A DNA stretch of 64,000 nt from Bedellia somnulentella (taxonomy: Eukaryota > Arthropoda > Insecta > Lepidoptera > Bedelliidae): contig OY755179.1 of assembly GCA_963576735.1 (NCBI GenBank), forward strand, positions 6,138,001 through 6,202,000, read 5' to 3'. Under the pieces are notes generated by a model. The model saw only the letters and a program-made list of their open reading frames with translations, was not told where the DNA came from and searched no databases. Numbering within the stretch: position 1 is the first letter of the stretch; every line of letters begins with the position of its first letter. Position numbers and translations under genes: made by a program. Below, one piece after another: positions 62,197 through 64,000 of the stretch.

Positions 62197-64000
62197 ATAA
62201 TAATAATAATAATAATAAAAGCATTTATTTGTCTCTTTTACACACATGACATGAAATGTAATAACGACAATGAATATTTACATAAGACAAAAAGGTTCGG
62301 AGCTCGGTCTATCCACAGCAAGTAGATAGCTTCGATTTTCAGCTCCGACCTACTATATACTAAAAAAAAACTTAAATCTAACTTATAACTAGCACACATA
62401 AAATATGTGTAAAAACACATTGTATAAACAAGTTAAATATTCATATCTAAAATATATAACAAAAGCATAACAGCTAGCAAATATGAACAGTTTTACTTTA
62501 ATTCAATAAAGGGTATAAATCAAACGAATGAGCATAGTATACATATTTACAATCAGCAATTAAAAATAAAATATGAAATGTGAAATATGAGGGAGAACTT
62601 CTATAAATAGTATAATATTTATATATAATATATATATAGATATTATATACATAAGTATGAAAAATAATATATAAACTAATTAATAACCTCATACAAGAAA
62701 ATACTTACATAAAGTGCGTAGAATATGATATGATACTTACTTGAGATATACAGCAGAACTTAATGTAATTATTTATAATAAATAACAGGAAGTTAAAAAA
62801 ATAAATAAAATAGTGTATTAGGGAGAAACACAACCATACATAATTCCTAATTCTTTTTTTTGCGAGACAATGAGCCATCTCCGCAACTTGTTTTTAAAAG
62901 TATGAATTGTTTGGGCGTCTCTTACTGGCGGTGGTATGTCGTTCCAACACTTGGATGCTGCCAGTTTAAAGCAGCCCTTTGTCTTGGTAAGGTTGTGTTT
63001 CGGTAGTAGCATATTGTTATGACGCTGTCGATTGGAAAATATAAGTTTATTATATAAATATTTCGGCATTTCTCTTTTAATAATATTATATATACAACAA
63101 GAGAGCCTGAGTTTTCTTGTGTATTTCATATTTAGAATGTCTTTCTCTATTAAATAAGGTGTTATATGTTTCCTTCTAGGTATATTATAGCAATAACGCA
63201 TACAAGCATTTTGCACGCGTTGTATTTGCTTCTCGGTTTTTTTCTGTAAACACGGGCCATATACGGTATCACAGTAGCCTAGCTGCGACAACACTAAACT
63301 TTCACATAATCTGAATCGGATGGCAGGACTAATGAAAGATCGTATCTTATACAGACTACTAAGCGCTGCAAAACTTTTGGATATTTTTAAATCTATGTGC
63401 TTATTAAAGTTTAAACATTCATCCATATATAAACCTAGGTTTCTAACACAGTTCTGAAACGGAACATCAGTACCATCAACTATAATGGAAGGGTTAAGGT
63501 TTTTGATTTTTTCCACCTGATTAGCTGTGCCACAAATTAAAGCCACAGTTTTGTGGGGGTTAATGATGAGGTGATGTTGTTTGGACCAATTGACGATACA
63601 TTCCAGGTCTCTGTTCAACCTATTTAAACCGCTAATCAGTCCCTCACTATTTGTAGAAAGGTGAACGTATATTTGAGTATCATCAGCATACAAGTGGTAT
63701 TGAGAGTTTTTAATCACCTTCGTTATGCTGGCCGTATAAACAGAAAAAAGAGTCGGACCAAGTATGGATCCCTGGACTACTCCACGTGATACAGGCAGTG
63801 GTTTTGAATATTTGGTATTGCCACTCGCATCCATGGTTTTAACTACTTGTGTTCTACAAGAGAAATACGAGGTAAACCAACCACAAGCTGCCTGTGAGAA
63901 ACCAGAGGCTCGCAATTTCGAAACTAAGAGGGGGGGAAATATACTATCAAAAGCGCGCGAATTATCGAGTAGTACCAATATAGAAGCGTCACCTCCATCT
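62197..64000 (-). mobile_element. LINE-H element, 5' part outside window
   Basis: Minus-strand LINE. ATAATA-repeat tail at 62197-62217, a GAATAAATG-like block, stem-loop at 62294-62350 (CGGAGCT/AGCTCCG), about 500 nt of 3' UTR, then the ORF from 62818 off the right edge. It is the only copy of the stem-loop family here with its coding region. Confidence 0.85.
62818..64000 (-). CDS. LINE reverse transcriptase ORF, open to window edge
   Basis: The frame is open without stop from the right edge to TAA at 62818-62820. Motifs in order: LDNSRAFDSIFP (first catalytic Asp region), VSRGVVQGSILGPTLF, YADD at HLYADDTQIYVHL, NPHKTVALICG, then a C-terminal part with RVQNACMRYCYNIPRRKHIT and CWNDIPPPVRDAQTIHTFKN. 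This style fits CR1/Rex-like LINEs. The endonuclease part lies beyond the window. The intact frame suggests a relatively young insertion. Confidence 0.85.
   Translation of the reverse strand, partial: DGGDASILVLLDNSRAFDSIFPPLLVSKLRASGFSQAACGWFTSYFSCRTQVVKTMDASGNTKYSKPLPVSRGVVQGSILGPTLFSVYTASITKVIKNSQYHLYADDTQIYVHLSTNSEGLISGLNRLNRDLECIVNWSKQHHLIINPHKTVALICGTANQVEKIKNLNPSIIVDGTDVPFQNCVRNLGLYMDECLNFNKHIDLKISKSFAALSSLYKIRSFISPAIRFRLCESLVLSQLGYCDTVYGPCLQKKTEKQIQRVQNACMRYCYNIPRRKHITPYLIEKDILNMKYTRKLRLSCCIYNIIKREMPKYLYNKLIFSNRQRHNNMLLPKHNLTKTKGCFKLAASKCWNDIPPPVRDAQTIHTFKNKLRRWLIVSQKKELGIMYGCVSP

Overview
The window looks like a piece of a lepidopteran (moth or butterfly) nuclear genome. It is AT-rich and packed with small retroelements and DNA transposons. 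It carries Helitron-like termini of the kind common in Lepidoptera, and two ordinary animal genes with GT-AG introns. The species assignment is inference; no database was searched.

Two host genes could be rebuilt exon by exon, both on the minus strand. (1) A syntrophin (33952 down to 22972): eight coding exons, 1566 nt in phase, 521 aa, with a split PH domain around a PDZ domain, a second PH domain and a C-terminal SU domain. (2) A Ror-type receptor tyrosine kinase (53015 down to 45024): four coding exons, 2826 nt, 941 aa, with signal peptide, Ig domain, Frizzled cysteine-rich domain, kringle, one membrane span and a kinase domain with intact catalytic motifs. Between them lies a small two-span membrane-protein ORF with a single internal TGA (43131-42574).

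Layout: 1-2076 is a LINE fragment split by a SINE. 3.0-8.1 kb is a patchwork of SINEs, a long-TIR MITE, a Helitron and a Tc1/mariner remnant. 8.9-15 kb holds the two ends of a decayed gene of an uncharacterised transposon-like protein family, a second Helitron copy and a scattered short motif. 16-18 kb has a TIR element. 18.1-21.7 kb is unusually free of transposons and lies downstream of syntrophin. 23-34 kb is syntrophin, with transposons in most introns. 34-40.5 kb is a large inverted duplication whose arms (about 1 kb of matching sequence) enclose a Harbinger-like element and a hAT MITE. 45-53 kb is Ror. 53.7-57.8 kb is a SINE interrupted by a 3.7 kb LINE. 61 kb has a THAP-domain remnant, and 62.2-64 kb a LINE running off the window.

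Recurring families are named here for reference. Rep-A: about 250 bp, ATGT-repeat tail. SINE-B: tRNA-derived, TTATG-repeat tail. SINE-C: tRNA-derived, with head and tail complementary. LINE-H: LINE 3' ends sharing a stem-loop. The two host genes show no operon-like link; both are membrane-associated scaffold or receptor proteins, and co-function is not implied by adjacency.
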